A DNA stretch of 64,000 bases from the NCBI GenBank assembly GCA_035548125.1, contig DASZTV010000006.1, forward strand, positions 174,392 through 238,391, written 5' to 3'. The notes beneath the pieces are model-generated. The model was not told where the DNA came from and searched no databases. It saw only the letters and a program-made list of their open reading frames with translations. Both the position numbers and the translations under genes were made by a program. The stretch's first letter is position 1. Each line of letters begins with the position of its first letter. This document shows, piece by piece, positions 16,447 through 24,437 of the stretch. This stretch comes from DASZTV01 sp035548125 (GTDB lineage Bacteria; Actinomycetota; Actinomycetes; JAFAQI01).

Positions 16447-17887
16447 CCCTCTCAGACCCGCAGGCCGCCAGTGCAGACGGATACCCGCTTATGGCTTGTT
16501 TCAGCGCGGTTGCGGCGGGGTTGTCTTCCGGGGGCCCGTTGGGGTGTGGGCAGATCGCCCACACGCTGTCATACAGCGAATAGATCAAGAACATGTCCAG
16601 GTTCGGAAGGTTCTTCACGACGTCATATGCCTGCGCGTCCCAGGCGGCTTGCTCCTGCGTTGTCACAGGTTTGTGAGTGCCGTCCGGGTTCAGCCACGGA
16701 CTCTTTGAGCCGGGCCAGTAGCCGAATTCGGTGATCGAAACGTGTCGGTTGGCGTCCCCGTTGGCTGCGGTGACACGTCCGAGGTCGGACATCACTGTCT
16801 CGAGAGGGGAATCCACGCCGTCCGCCGGATCAGGTGGGTAGAACCCATGCCCAGCGATGTTGTTGTAGGGGTGGATTCCCACCGACGTCATGCAGTGGCG
16901 GATGTCGGGGCCCGACGAGCGCGCCGCGTACGACCCCGCCAGGAAGTTGGCCGCATCCTGATTGTTCGGGGTATTGGGATCGTTGAGCGCGGTGCCCCCT
17001 CCAGCCAAGCCCGCATAGATGATCGGAAGCTGCGGATCTGCCGCCCGCGCGCCCTGGAACGCGTAACACAGGACGTTGGCGTATCGCTGCGAGGCTTTTG
17101 CGTCGGTGCTCGCTTCTACCGACCAGAATTTCTTGATGTTCGGCTCGTTCCATACCTCCAGGCCCACGACGCTGTTCGGGCCGTAGTTGCTTTCCAGGAA
17201 CTGGACTGTGGCCTGAGCGAAATGCCGCCACCAGCCAAGAGCCTGGGTGTCGTCACCGGGTGGCATGGTCGCAAGGCTGTCGTCCGGAACAAGCCCCGTT
17301 GGGTCCTTCAAGGTGGCCGTCACGTCGTCATTCAAGGTGGTGCCGGCGTTGTCCTTGTTGAGATTCGAGACGTCCGTGGTCAGGCTCTTCAGGTGGGGGT
17401 CCGTAACGTCGGGATCTTGCACGTCGGCGCGTCCCCAGGCCCAACGCGGCGCTCGATAGATCATGGGAAGCAGCCGGACCGTGCCCTGCTCGAGCTTGTC
17501 CTTGATGGCGTCTAGGTCGCTCTTGAGGCCGCCGCCGATCGTTCCGTCCGCCGCGCGATCCCACTGGATCGGACCCGGGGTCTGACACAAGGCGCGCGTT
17601 CCCGCATCTGTTCCGGCTGCCGTCAGGCACTGCGGCTGCACCCGGAACCAGGAGATCGTGATGCGAAGGATGCTGCCTGGCTGCAAGTCGGTCGCCGCGG
17701 CGGCAACGTCTTTCGGTGCGAAGGGCCCCCCGGCGTGGTGCGGATCGTTCAAAGCAGGCGTGTTCACGCCAAAGTCCACGGTGTTGGTCGTGGCTCCGGC
17801 TGGTGGCGCGCCGGATATCGCCGACCCTGCCAGCGAGAGCGATGTGAGAGCGGCGGCAGCGATCCGTGGCGCGCGATTACCGAACAT
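16439..17887 (-). CDS. Secreted clan-A glycoside hydrolase (GH39/GH5-like)
   Basis: 482 residues starting at ATG 17887, with GGGGGAAG just upstream. The first 33 residues are a Sec signal peptide (RIAAAALTSLSLAGSAISG, cleavage near PAGAT). The mature protein is a TIM barrel with the clan-A acid/base motif VVGLEVWNEPNIKKFW and a probable nucleophile in HVSITEFGYW. An upstream frame extension of about 200 codons is Arg/Pro-rich noise and was discarded. Substrate unknown; beta-xylosidase, glucosidase or endoglycanase activity are all possible. Codon usage is slightly less G+C-biased than the GAF gene beside it. Confidence 0.82.
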   Translation of the reverse strand: MFGNRAPRIAAAALTSLSLAGSAISGAPPAGATTNTVDFGVNTPALNDPHHAGGPFAPKDVAAAATDLQPGSILRITISWFRVQPQCLTAAGTDAGTRALCQTPGPIQWDRAADGTIGGGLKSDLDAIKDKLEQGTVRLLPMIYRAPRWAWGRADVQDPDVTDPHLKSLTTDVSNLNKDNAGTTLNDDVTATLKDPTGLVPDDSLATMPPGDDTQALGWWRHFAQATVQFLESNYGPNSVVGLEVWNEPNIKKFWSVEASTDAKASQRYANVLCYAFQGARAADPQLPIIYAGLAGGGTALNDPNTPNNQDAANFLAGSYAARSSGPDIRHCMTSVGIHPYNNIAGHGFYPPDPADGVDSPLETVMSDLGRVTAANGDANRHVSITEFGYWPGSKSPWLNPDGTHKPVTTQEQAAWDAQAYDVVKNLPNLDMFLIYSLYDSVWAICPHPNGPPEDNPAATALKQAISGYPSALAACGSERAS

Positions 17888-18044
17888 GTCTTCCCCCTTT
17901 GGGGCGGCACCGTATGGGCTATAGCGGGGCGGTGTCAGGGGAGGTTCAAGGCAGTTGGACGAAAGAAGGCCTCTGTCGGCGAGCCGACATTCGCCGCGGC
18001 TGTGAGTGGTTGACTCGGCGCCGTACTCGACAACAGGCGGTGCC

Positions 18045-18789
18045 GATGGACGACGACAAGGTCGCGCAGCTCGTCGCGGCGGTAGGTGCGGCGGTGAAGG
18101 CGATGGAGCCGCCGGGTCACAACGAGCTGATGCAGGCGGTCGTGGACACCGCGCGGGAGATCTTCGGTGCCGCAGCCTGCTCGATCGCCATGGTTGACGA
18201 CGCCGCCGAGTTCCTCGTGTATCGCTTCGCGAGTGGCGAAGGCGCTGACCGCATCGTCGGTGAGCAACTGCCGCTCGGCCGCGGGATTGCGGGTTGGGTG
18301 GCGAGCAGCGGGGCGAGCATCGCCGTCGACGACGTCGGCCAGGACCCGCGGTTTGCGCGTGAGGTGGCCGAACGCACCGGCTACGTGCCGCGCGGCATCC
18401 TCGCTGCGCCGCTCGAGGCGCGGGACTCCGTACTCGGCGTGATCTCGGTTCTCGACCGCCGACTTCCGGCTGATGGCGCCGAGGCGCAGCGAGACATGAC
18501 GATCCTGGGCCTGTTGGCACGGCAGGTCTCGATGTCCATGGAGTCGGCCCAGATCTTCGACGACGCGGCGCGGCTGCTCACCGCCGTACTCGGCGAGGTG
18601 AGCGGAGACGTCCCAATCGCCGACGCACTTGCAGCCGCCGCGGAGGCCGCGCACGACACCCGCGGCGAGCTGGCCGACCTGGCGACCGCATTCGCACGGC
18701 TTCGCGGGCTTGACTCCGACCTTGCTTCGCTCGCCGCCGACACCGTCGATCGGTTCGCCATCATCGCCTCGCGCCGGCAACCGTGGTGA
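18045..18789 (+). CDS. GAF-domain sensor protein
   Basis: About 247 residues. Residues 20-165 form a GAF domain (AREIFGAAACSIAMVD, GIAGWVASSGASIAVDDVGQDPRF, ILAAPLEARDSVLGVISVLDR), a small-molecule or redox-sensing fold. The C-terminal third is helical and Ala-rich without a recognisable output domain. Its stop overlaps the start of a subtilisin-like protease gene, so the two are translationally coupled; the simplest idea is that GAF controls the protease or its targets. Start ATG 18045 with AGGCGG upstream. Confidence 0.82.
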
Positions 18790-19619
18790 GCGACCTCGCG
18801 AGCCAGGAGCCGCTTCCGGCATGGGGTTGGCAGTTCGCTGCCGGGCATCTTCCCCCCGTCCATCCGATGGGCTTGCCGGCTCCGATCACCGAGGACTGGG
18901 CGTGGGCCGGCTCCACCGGCGCGGGGGTGAAGGTCGCGGTCATCGACAGCGGTGTGGATGCGTCGCATCCGCGGGTCGGCTCCGTGCAGGGTGGCGTCGT
19001 CGTCGAACCCGACGACGCGGCGCCCGGCGGAGTCCGGGTGACCGAGACCCCACATGAGGACCTGTTCGGTCACGGGACCGCGTGCGCGGCGATCATCCGC
19101 TCGCTCGCCCCGGACTGCGAGATCTACAGCGTGCGTGTCCTCGGCACGAAGCTGAGTGGCCGCGGGACGGTGTTCGCGGCCGGTCTCGAATGGGCGATCA
19201 ACGCAGGCATGCACGTCGCGAACCTGTCGCTGTCGACCGGCCGCGCGAACTACTTCGGGATGTTCCATCGGTTGGCGGACCGGGCGTACTTCGCGGGTAC
19301 GACGATCGTCGCCGCCATCAACAACGTGCCGGCACCTAGCTATCCGGCGCAGTTCGCGTCGGTGGTGTCGGTCGCGGCAAGAGACGCCGACGAGGGACTC
19401 GCCTACAACCCGACGCCGCCGGTCGAGTTCGGTGCGCCGGGCATCGACATCGATGTCGCCTGGCTGAACGGCAAGAGCGTCCGCGCATCGGGGAACAGCT
19501 TCGCCTGCCCGTACGTCGCGGGTGTGGTCGCGAGGGTGCTCGGCAAGCACTCGGGACTGACCCCGTTCGAGGTGAAGACGGTGCTGCGAGCGGTCTCCAG
19601 CAACGCGAAAGGCGCCTGA
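18783..19619 (+). CDS. Cytoplasmic S8 subtilisin-like serine protease
   Basis: 278 residues with the complete subtilase triad: Asp in VAVIDSGVDASHP, His in DLFGHGTACAAII, and Ser in ASGNSFACPYVAGVVA; the oxyanion Asn is likely in AAINNVPAP. There is no signal peptide or propeptide, so it is probably an intracellular protease. Starts at GTG 18783 (or GTG 18786) overlapping the end of the GAF gene. A perfect hairpin begins over its stop codon. Confidence 0.85.
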   Translation: MVSDLASQEPLPAWGWQFAAGHLPPVHPMGLPAPITEDWAWAGSTGAGVKVAVIDSGVDASHPRVGSVQGGVVVEPDDAAPGGVRVTETPHEDLFGHGTACAAIIRSLAPDCEIYSVRVLGTKLSGRGTVFAAGLEWAINAGMHVANLSLSTGRANYFGMFHRLADRAYFAGTTIVAAINNVPAPSYPAQFASVVSVAARDADEGLAYNPTPPVEFGAPGIDIDVAWLNGKSVRASGNSFACPYVAGVVARVLGKHSGLTPFEVKTVLRAVSSNAKGA

Positions 19620-19641
19620 CCTGAATCAGGCGCCTTTCGCG
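19604..19641 (+). terminator. Perfect hairpin over the subtilase stop codon
   Basis: Sixteen-base perfect arms (19604-19619 and 19626-19641) around the loop CCTGAA; the left arm holds the last codons and the TGA. Because it reads the same on both strands, it can also stop minus-strand transcription leaving the DTEGH gene. Confidence 0.75.
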
Positions 19642-19685
19642 GCGATCAACCATGCGTTGAGGCGGTGGCCTTCGGAGGACTTCCT

Positions 19686-19943
19686 CTACTCGGTGGCGCC
19701 GGAGGCGCGGAGGCGCTGGTGGCCTTCGGTGTCGTCTTCGGTGGCGCCGGAGGCGCGGAGGCGCTGGTGGCCTTCGGTGTCGTCTTCGGTGGCGCCGGAG
19801 GCGCGGAGGCGCTGGTGGCCTTCGGTGTCGTCTTCGGTGGCGCCGGAGGCGCGGAGGCGCTGGTGGCCCTGGGCGTCGTCTTCGGTGGCGCCGGAGGCGC
19901 GGAGGCGCTGGTGACCCTGGGTGTCGTCGTCGTGTTCGGACAT
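19686..19943 (-). CDS. Tandem-repeat DTEGH small acidic protein (five 16-residue repeats)
   Basis: ATG 19943, preceded by AGGAAGGTGG, opens an 85-residue frame: MSEHD followed by five copies of DDTEGHQRLRASGATE (first copy DDTQGH, second DDAQGH) and a stop. The whole protein is repeat. I chose this frame rather than the five other open frames because only this one has a ribosome site, starts and ends cleanly with the repeat, and shares MSE-x-D...TEGH with the unrelated-length small protein at 21204-21344. Function unknown. Possibilities are a repeat-core precursor peptide, a metal or nucleotide-binding acidic peptide, or a disordered buffer protein. It lies downstream of, and co-directional with, a Crp-type regulator. 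Confidence 0.6.
   Translation of the reverse strand: MSEHDDDTQGHQRLRASGATEDDAQGHQRLRASGATEDDTEGHQRLRASGATEDDTEGHQRLRASGATEDDTEGHQRLRASGATE
19689..19928. repeat. Five 48-bp tandem repeats
   Basis: Five head-to-tail 48-base units that differ at only a few positions. 48 is a multiple of three, so copy number can change without breaking the reading frame. They encode the 16-residue repeats of the minus-strand DTEGH protein. Confidence 0.95.
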
Positions 19944-20005
19944 TTCGTCCACCTTCCTCGCTGTCTGCTTTTGCCGACCCGCGCAGCATCCCCCGAGACG
20001 GGCAC

Positions 20006-20035
20006 AGTGTCTGTCGGATTGCCTACACAGGCAAT
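20006..20035 (-). promoter_or_regulatory. Candidate promoter and palindromic operator for the DTEGH-repeat gene
   Basis: On the minus strand TTGCCT (20034-20029), a 17-base spacer and GACACT (20011-20006) resemble a -35/-10 pair. The -35 is embedded in a perfect inverted repeat ATTGCCT/AGGCAAT with a four-base loop (20018-20035), a plausible site for a dimeric regulator such as the adjacent Crp-family protein. Confidence 0.45.
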
Positions 20036-20057
20036 AGCTGGGTTTTCTGGTCCGGCT

Positions 20058-20708
20058 TCAGCCTTCGGCGCGCTCGCGTAGCGCGACGAGATCGACGATC
20101 TTGATTCGTCCTCGCTCGAGTTTCACCGCTCCTGCATCGGCGAGGCTGTTGAGCTCGAGGTTGATGGTGGGCCTCGTCGCACCGACCAGCTCGGAAACCT
20201 CTTGCTGCGTCAGCGGGATCACGATGTCGTCGTCGGTCCGGTAGACGCCGGACAGCGCCAGCAGGCGGCGGGCGAGGCGTACCTCGACCGGGAGGTACAG
20301 CGCCTCCGTCAGCTCTCTCGAGAGCCGGTCCACGCGAGAGGCGAGGATCTCGACGAGCAGGCGGTCGACGGCCGGCTGGCTTCGTCGCAGCTCCTCGAAC
20401 AGTGACCGGCTCATCACTCGCGTGGTCACCGGCTCGAGCGCGATGACCGTCGCCGTGCGGTGGCGATCACCCACGAGGGCCATCTCGCCGAACGCCTGTC
20501 CTGCCCGCAACACCGACAGCATCGCCGAGTCGCCGGTGTGGGTCGCGACGTGCAGCGAGACGCGACCCGACTCGATGAGGTGAAACTGATCGCCGGGGTC
20601 GCCCTCATGAAGGATGACGTCTCCGCGCTGGTAGTGCTGAAGCGAGCAGCGCTTGAGAATGTGCTCCCGCTGTTCGGGGCTCAGACTCGACAGGACCTCG
20701 AAGTCCAC
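20058..20708 (-). CDS. Crp/Fnr-family transcriptional regulator
   Basis: About 216 residues from GTG 20708. An N-terminal cyclic-nucleotide-binding barrel (about 10-125) keeps the phosphate-binding cassette AFGEMALVGDRHRTATV with the conserved Glu and Arg that contact cNMP. A C-terminal winged helix (LTQQEVSELVGATRPTINLE, then LADAGAVKLERGRIKI) is the Crp-type DNA-binding domain. No cysteine cluster, so not an Fnr-type sensor. The frame runs 50 codons further upstream, but that extension is Arg-rich and overlaps the divergent gene. It faces a lone cNMP-binding gene across about 60 bases and is followed by the DTEGH-repeat gene. Confidence 0.88.
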   Translation of the reverse strand: MDFEVLSSLSPEQREHILKRCSLQHYQRGDVILHEGDPGDQFHLIESGRVSLHVATHTGDSAMLSVLRAGQAFGEMALVGDRHRTATVIALEPVTTRVMSRSLFEELRRSQPAVDRLLVEILASRVDRLSRELTEALYLPVEVRLARRLLALSGVYRTDDDIVIPLTQQEVSELVGATRPTINLELNSLADAGAVKLERGRIKIVDLVALRERAEG

Positions 20709-20767
20709 GGCATGAGTGAACCACCTACTTCGCCTAGAGTGAGCGCGCCGCCAGCCAGGAGGGTGAG

Positions 20768-21187
20768 ATGTCTGCTGATCCCGCCATCGTCGACGCGTTC
20801 GCTGCTGCTGACCTGTTCGCCGGCTTGCCCCGGGGTGACATCGAGCGCATCGCCGCAACGGCGAAGCGGGTTCATCATCCGGCGGGCAAGCAGCTGACGA
20901 GCCAGGGCGAGTCCGGTGTCGGCTTCCACCTGATCTTGGAGGGCACCGCGACGGTGTCCACCGGCCCCGGATCTGCGCACAAGATGTCCAAGGGCGCGTA
21001 CTTCGGTGAGATCTCGCTGATCGACGGCAAGCCGCGTTCAGCGGATGTCACGGCCGAGACGGACCTCGAGACCGCATCCATGACGTCGTGGAACTTCCGG
21101 CCGCTCCTCGACGAGGTGCCCGGGCTGGCGAAGACGCTGCTGTTCGTGATGTGCGAACGGCTTCGCCGCGCGGAGCACCAGGGCTAG
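20768..21187 (+). CDS. Stand-alone cyclic-nucleotide-binding domain protein
   Basis: 139 residues consisting of a single cNMP-binding barrel: LFAGLPRGDIERIAA, GVGFHLILEGTATV and the phosphate-binding cassette GAYFGEISLIDGKPRSADV with Glu and Arg intact. No DNA-binding, channel or kinase domain, so it would act as a ligand sink, adaptor or partner. AGGAGGGTGAG directly precedes ATG 20768. It diverges from the Crp-family gene, and the two probably share a control region (TAGAGT -10 at 20735-20740). Confidence 0.87.
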   Translation: MSADPAIVDAFAAADLFAGLPRGDIERIAATAKRVHHPAGKQLTSQGESGVGFHLILEGTATVSTGPGSAHKMSKGAYFGEISLIDGKPRSADVTAETDLETASMTSWNFRPLLDEVPGLAKTLLFVMCERLRRAEHQG

Positions 21188-21203
21188 TCGCTCTCGGTTC
21201 GAC

Positions 21204-21344
21204 TCAGGCGTCGTGGTCGCGCAGCCGGTTCGGCTGAACGTGTCCCACGACGTCGTCCTCGTCGTCGCTTTCGACTACGGGTGTGGCCGGCTCTTCGGCC
21301 GGGAGCTCGGGCTTGCCGTGGCCTTCGGTGTCGTTCTCGCTCAT
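21204..21344 (-). CDS. Second DTEGH-motif small acidic protein (46 aa)
   Basis: From ATG 21344, with AGGAGAA six bases upstream, the minus strand encodes 46 residues beginning MSENDTEGHGKPELP and ending DDVVGHVQPNRLRDHDA. It shares the MSE-x-DTEGH opening with the tandem-repeat protein at 19686-19943, and its second half looks like a degenerate repeat of the same unit (DDVVGHVQPNRLR against DDTEGHQRLRASG). Eleven Asp/Glu in 46 residues. Too short and unfamiliar to assign. It lies between the lone cNMP-binding gene and the MFS-cNMP fusion, so two members of this peptide family bracket the cNMP pair. Confidence 0.65.
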   Translation of the reverse strand: MSENDTEGHGKPELPAEEPATPVVESDDEDDVVGHVQPNRLRDHDA

Positions 21345-21464
21345 TTCGGTTCTCCTACCCGTGATGCGTACGCTCCTCAGCCTTCAACCTGCGGGCCGTG
21401 ACGTCTGTAGGACCGCTGACACAGCCTTAGCATCACATCCGACCGAGCCGCGGACGGGGGAAGC

Positions 21465-23132
21465 ATGGCCTCCAGCGGTAAGAACATCTACCGCGCATCG
21501 CTGCGATACCCGGCCGTGCGCTGGCTGACGCTCGGCTATGTCCAATCGCGGATCGGCGACTACATGTACGGCGTCGCGATCGTCGCCGTGGTCTTCACCC
21601 GCACTCATTCCCCGGTCGACGTGACGATCGCGGCTGTCGCGATGCGGCTGCCGCTGGTGGTCCTCCCCCCGCTCGCCGGCGTGCTCGTGGACCGATCCGA
21701 CCGCCGCAAGCTGATGCTGGCGCTGGATGTCGTACGCGGTGTGCTTGTCGTGCTCATGGCCGTGGTGATCTCGGCCAAGGCCCCCGTCGGCGCGGTGGTC
21801 GCCCTCGCTGTGCTCGTCGCGGCGGTGGGAACGGCATACGGCCCGGCGGAGACGGCGTTGGTCGCGACTGTCGTGTCCGAGGATGACCTCGGCGCGGTCA
21901 ACGCGATGAGCTCTTCGATCGAGTCGCTGACCATGATCGCCGGACCGGCGCTCGGAGCACTTGTCCTCGTCGTCGGTTCAGCAAGTGCCGCGATGGTGAT
22001 CAACGCAATCACCTTCGGGTTCTCCGCTGCGTGCCTGTCCAGAGTCGCGTCGCCACCTCGCCCGGAGCGAAGCGAGCGTGAAGCGGGGAGCGAGCTGCTC
22101 GCCGGGTTCGTCGCGATCCGCCGAGATGGTGCGCTGGCGGTTGTGACTCTTGCGCTGGTCGCCTGCTGTGTCGGTGTCGGGTCGGTCAACGTCCTGTTCT
22201 TGCTGGTGTCCGGGGCGCGGCTGGGCACCGGTACCCACGGTCTCGGATACCTCCTTGCCGCAGCTGGCGTCGGCGGGTTCGTTGCCGCGTCGTTCTGCGA
22301 TCGGCTGACGGCATTACGGCGGATCGCGGTGATCGTCGTCGTGCTGCTGGTTGCCAGTGGCGGCGGGCTGTGCCTCCTGGCCGCGACTCACGATCTGGCG
22401 CCGGCCTGCCTGATCGTGGCCGTCTGGGGCGCGGCGTACCTCTTGCTCGAGGTGCTCACCGTCACGCTGCTGCAACGGTGCGTCGACGGTGATCTGCTCG
22501 GTCGCGCCATCGCCGCCGTCGACGTGCTCGCCTTCGCCGGCGTGCTGCTCGGCGGCGCGATCACCGGTCCGGTCGCTGAACACGTCGGGCTCGATGCGGC
22601 GGCTCTGGCAGTCGGCGCTCCCTCGCTCGCGGCGGCGCTTGTCATCGCGCTACGTGCTCGCGATCTCGATGCCAGGGCGGATGCGGCTGAGGCCGCGCTC
22701 GCGCCCGCGCTGGCCGTCCTCGAGGCTGCCGAGGTCTTCGCTGGGGTCGGACGTGCGGCGCTCGAGTCACTCGCGGCGGTGGCGGTTCGCCAACCGGTGG
22801 CGGAAGGGGCTGTCATCGTTCGGCAAGGCGAGCCTGCCGACGACCTGTACGTCGTCACGGACGGCAGCTTCGAGGTGACGTCCAGCGGCGGCCGGGCGGG
22901 TCGGCCGGCGCGCGTCCGGACGCTCGGCCCGGGCGATGTCTTCGGCGAGATCGGCGTGTTGGGAGCCCGGCCGCGCACCGCCACCGTCACCGCCATCTCA
23001 CCGGGAAGCGTCTACCGAGTCCCGGGAGCGGATTTCCTCGAGGTGGTCGCTGAGGGCGGCGCGACGTTTGCGGCGTTGCGGGACCTGGCCGGCACCCGGC
23101 TGCTGCGTACCCACCGCGGTCTTACTCGTTGA
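21465..23132 (+). CDS. MFS transporter fused to a C-terminal cyclic-nucleotide-binding domain
   Basis: 555 residues. Residues 1-400 form an MFS permease of the EntS/MFS_3 type with about 11-12 TM helices and the loop 2-3 motif GVLVDRSDRRKLM. After a helical linker comes a cNMP-binding barrel (about 420-540) with the cassette PGDVFGEIGVLGARPRTATVTAI, again with Glu and Arg conserved. This would gate or locate an exporter in response to a cyclic nucleotide. GGGGGAAG precedes ATG 21465. It is the third cNMP-binding protein in a row. Its 3' end overlaps the convergent VOC gene by 11 bases. Confidence 0.9.
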   Translation: MASSGKNIYRASLRYPAVRWLTLGYVQSRIGDYMYGVAIVAVVFTRTHSPVDVTIAAVAMRLPLVVLPPLAGVLVDRSDRRKLMLALDVVRGVLVVLMAVVISAKAPVGAVVALAVLVAAVGTAYGPAETALVATVVSEDDLGAVNAMSSSIESLTMIAGPALGALVLVVGSASAAMVINAITFGFSAACLSRVASPPRPERSEREAGSELLAGFVAIRRDGALAVVTLALVACCVGVGSVNVLFLLVSGARLGTGTHGLGYLLAAAGVGGFVAASFCDRLTALRRIAVIVVVLLVASGGGLCLLAATHDLAPACLIVAVWGAAYLLLEVLTVTLLQRCVDGDLLGRAIAAVDVLAFAGVLLGGAITGPVAEHVGLDAAALAVGAPSLAAALVIALRARDLDARADAAEAALAPALAVLEAAEVFAGVGRAALESLAAVAVRQPVAEGAVIVRQGEPADDLYVVTDGSFEVTSSGGRAGRPARVRTLGPGDVFGEIGVLGARPRTATVTAISPGSVYRVPGADFLEVVAEGGATFAALRDLAGTRLLRTHRGLTR

Positions 23133-23628
23133 GCCACTTGCCGCCGAAGAACATCAGGTCGTCGCGCAGCAGCTCCACGCCGATGCCGTCCGGATCACGC
23201 AGGTAGATCGACTCGGGGATGCCGCGTTGCGGGCCGTCGTACGGAACGCCGGCGTCGTCGAGCTTCTTCTGCAGCGCGGCGTGTGCCTCCGGCGGGACGC
23301 TGATCGCAATGTGCTGCACCCCGCCGATGCCCTCGGGGAGCTGTTCCAGCCCCAACCCGGGGAAGTCGAAGAACCCGAGCAGCGTCTTGTTGCCGAGGTC
23401 GAAGAAAAAGTGCGTGGAACCCGGGTAGTCGCGGTTCTCGACCAGCTCGATCAGCGGGAAGCCGAGCAGCCCTTGGTAGAACGCGATGGTCTGCTCGACG
23501 TCGCTGCAGATCAGTGCGGCGTGGTGGATGCCGCGCCCCGGTGACGGCGCCTTCGCGAGGTACATGTCGCGGAGCTCGGCGCGACGGGCGGCGAGGCGTT
23601 CCTGTTCGGCGGCGTCGGGCGGTGTCAT
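23122..23628 (-). CDS. VOC superfamily protein (glyoxalase/dioxygenase fold)
   Basis: 168 residues with two beta-alpha-beta-beta-beta modules. The metal ligands of the vicinal-oxygen-chelate fold are visible: His in GRGIHHAALIC, His in GGVQHIAISV and Glu in DGIGVELLRDD. The helix-rich N-terminal 30 residues and LLGFPLIELVENRDYPGSTHFFFD resemble ring-cleavage or catechol dioxygenase-like VOC proteins, but the substrate cannot be told. ATG 23628 has a CAGACT -10 exactly six bases upstream, suggesting a leaderless transcript, and diverges from the ABC ATPase gene. Confidence 0.85.
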   Translation of the reverse strand: MTPPDAAEQERLAARRAELRDMYLAKAPSPGRGIHHAALICSDVEQTIAFYQGLLGFPLIELVENRDYPGSTHFFFDLGNKTLLGFFDFPGLGLEQLPEGIGGVQHIAISVPPEAHAALQKKLDDAGVPYDGPQRGIPESIYLRDPDGIGVELLRDDLMFFGGKWLNE

Positions 23629-23660
23629 GACTGCAGTCTGCCCCGCTAACGTCCCATCAC

Positions 23661-24437
23661 GTGGGCGTGCTGCAGATCGCGAATGCTGACGTGTGGTTCG
23701 CGAACGGACCGCACGTCCTGCACGACATCTCGCTGTCGATCGGCGAGGGTGAGCACTGGGCGCTGCTGGGACCGAACGGGGCGGGCAAGTCGACGCTGCT
23801 CGCGCTCGCCTCGGCGCAGCGGTTCCCGTCGCGCGGCACGGTCGACGTGCTCGGCAGGCGGATGGGCCGCGTCGACCTCCGCGACCTGCGGCAGGCGATC
23901 GGGGTGGTCGACGTCCGCCTGCGCCTTCCGTCCGAGCTGTCCGTCGCGGAGTACGTCGAGACCGGAGCAACGCAGACCGTGCAGTGGTTGCGCCTGCCGG
24001 ACGAGGCGGCGCGCGCACGAATCGCGGATCTCATCGGACGCTTCGGCTTGTCGGATCTGCGTGACCGCTCGATCGCCGTTTGCTCGCAAGGCGAGCGGGC
24101 CAGGGCGAGGCTGGCGCGGTCGCTCGTCCCGCGTCCCGCGCTGCTGCTGCTCGATGAGCCGGCTGCCGGGCTCGACTTGCCGGGTCGTGCCGACCTGCTC
24201 GCCGCGGTCGAGGCGACCGCGGCCGACGAGCCCAGACTTGCGAGCATCACCGTCGCGCATCATCTCGAGGAGCTGCCCGCGACGACGACGCACGTGGCGC
24301 TGATGCGGGATGGCCGGTTCGTCAGCCAGGGCGACGTCACGCTGCTCGGCGACGAGATGGCACTGTCGAACTGCTTCGGCCGCCGGGTTCGCGCACATCA
24401 GATCGACGGCCGCTGGTTCGCAATCAGCCGAAGCTGA
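23661..24437 (+). CDS. Orphan ABC transporter ATP-binding protein
   Basis: 258 residues with Walker A LLGPNGAGKSTLL (about 36-48), a modified signature CSQGERARARLARSL in place of LSGGQ, Walker B ALLLLDEPAAGLD, and the switch His in SITVAHHLEELP. No permease or binding-protein gene is adjacent, so it either serves a distant transporter or is a ModF-like soluble ATPase. GTG 23661 follows a TAACGT -10 (23647-23652) by eight bases without a ribosome site. Its end overlaps the convergent membrane-protein gene by 14 bases. Confidence 0.85.
   Translation: MGVLQIANADVWFANGPHVLHDISLSIGEGEHWALLGPNGAGKSTLLALASAQRFPSRGTVDVLGRRMGRVDLRDLRQAIGVVDVRLRLPSELSVAEYVETGATQTVQWLRLPDEAARARIADLIGRFGLSDLRDRSIAVCSQGERARARLARSLVPRPALLLLDEPAAGLDLPGRADLLAAVEATAADEPRLASITVAHHLEELPATTTHVALMRDGRFVSQGDVTLLGDEMALSNCFGRRVRAHQIDGRWFAISRS

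Noticed and set aside
17888..18520. N-terminal extension of the glycosidase by about 200 codons
   Set aside because: Arg/Pro-rich, overlaps the GAF gene, and a signal peptide with a good ribosome site starts at 17887.
19689..19928. CRISPR-like array
   Set aside because: Units are contiguous with no unique spacers, and 48-bp periodicity matches a coding repeat.
19665..20081. Gly/Ala/Val repeat ORF and Trp/Arg repeat ORF on the plus strand of the 48-bp repeats
   Set aside because: All six frames stay open because the unit length is a multiple of three; only the minus DTEGH frame has a ribosome site and a paralogue nearby.
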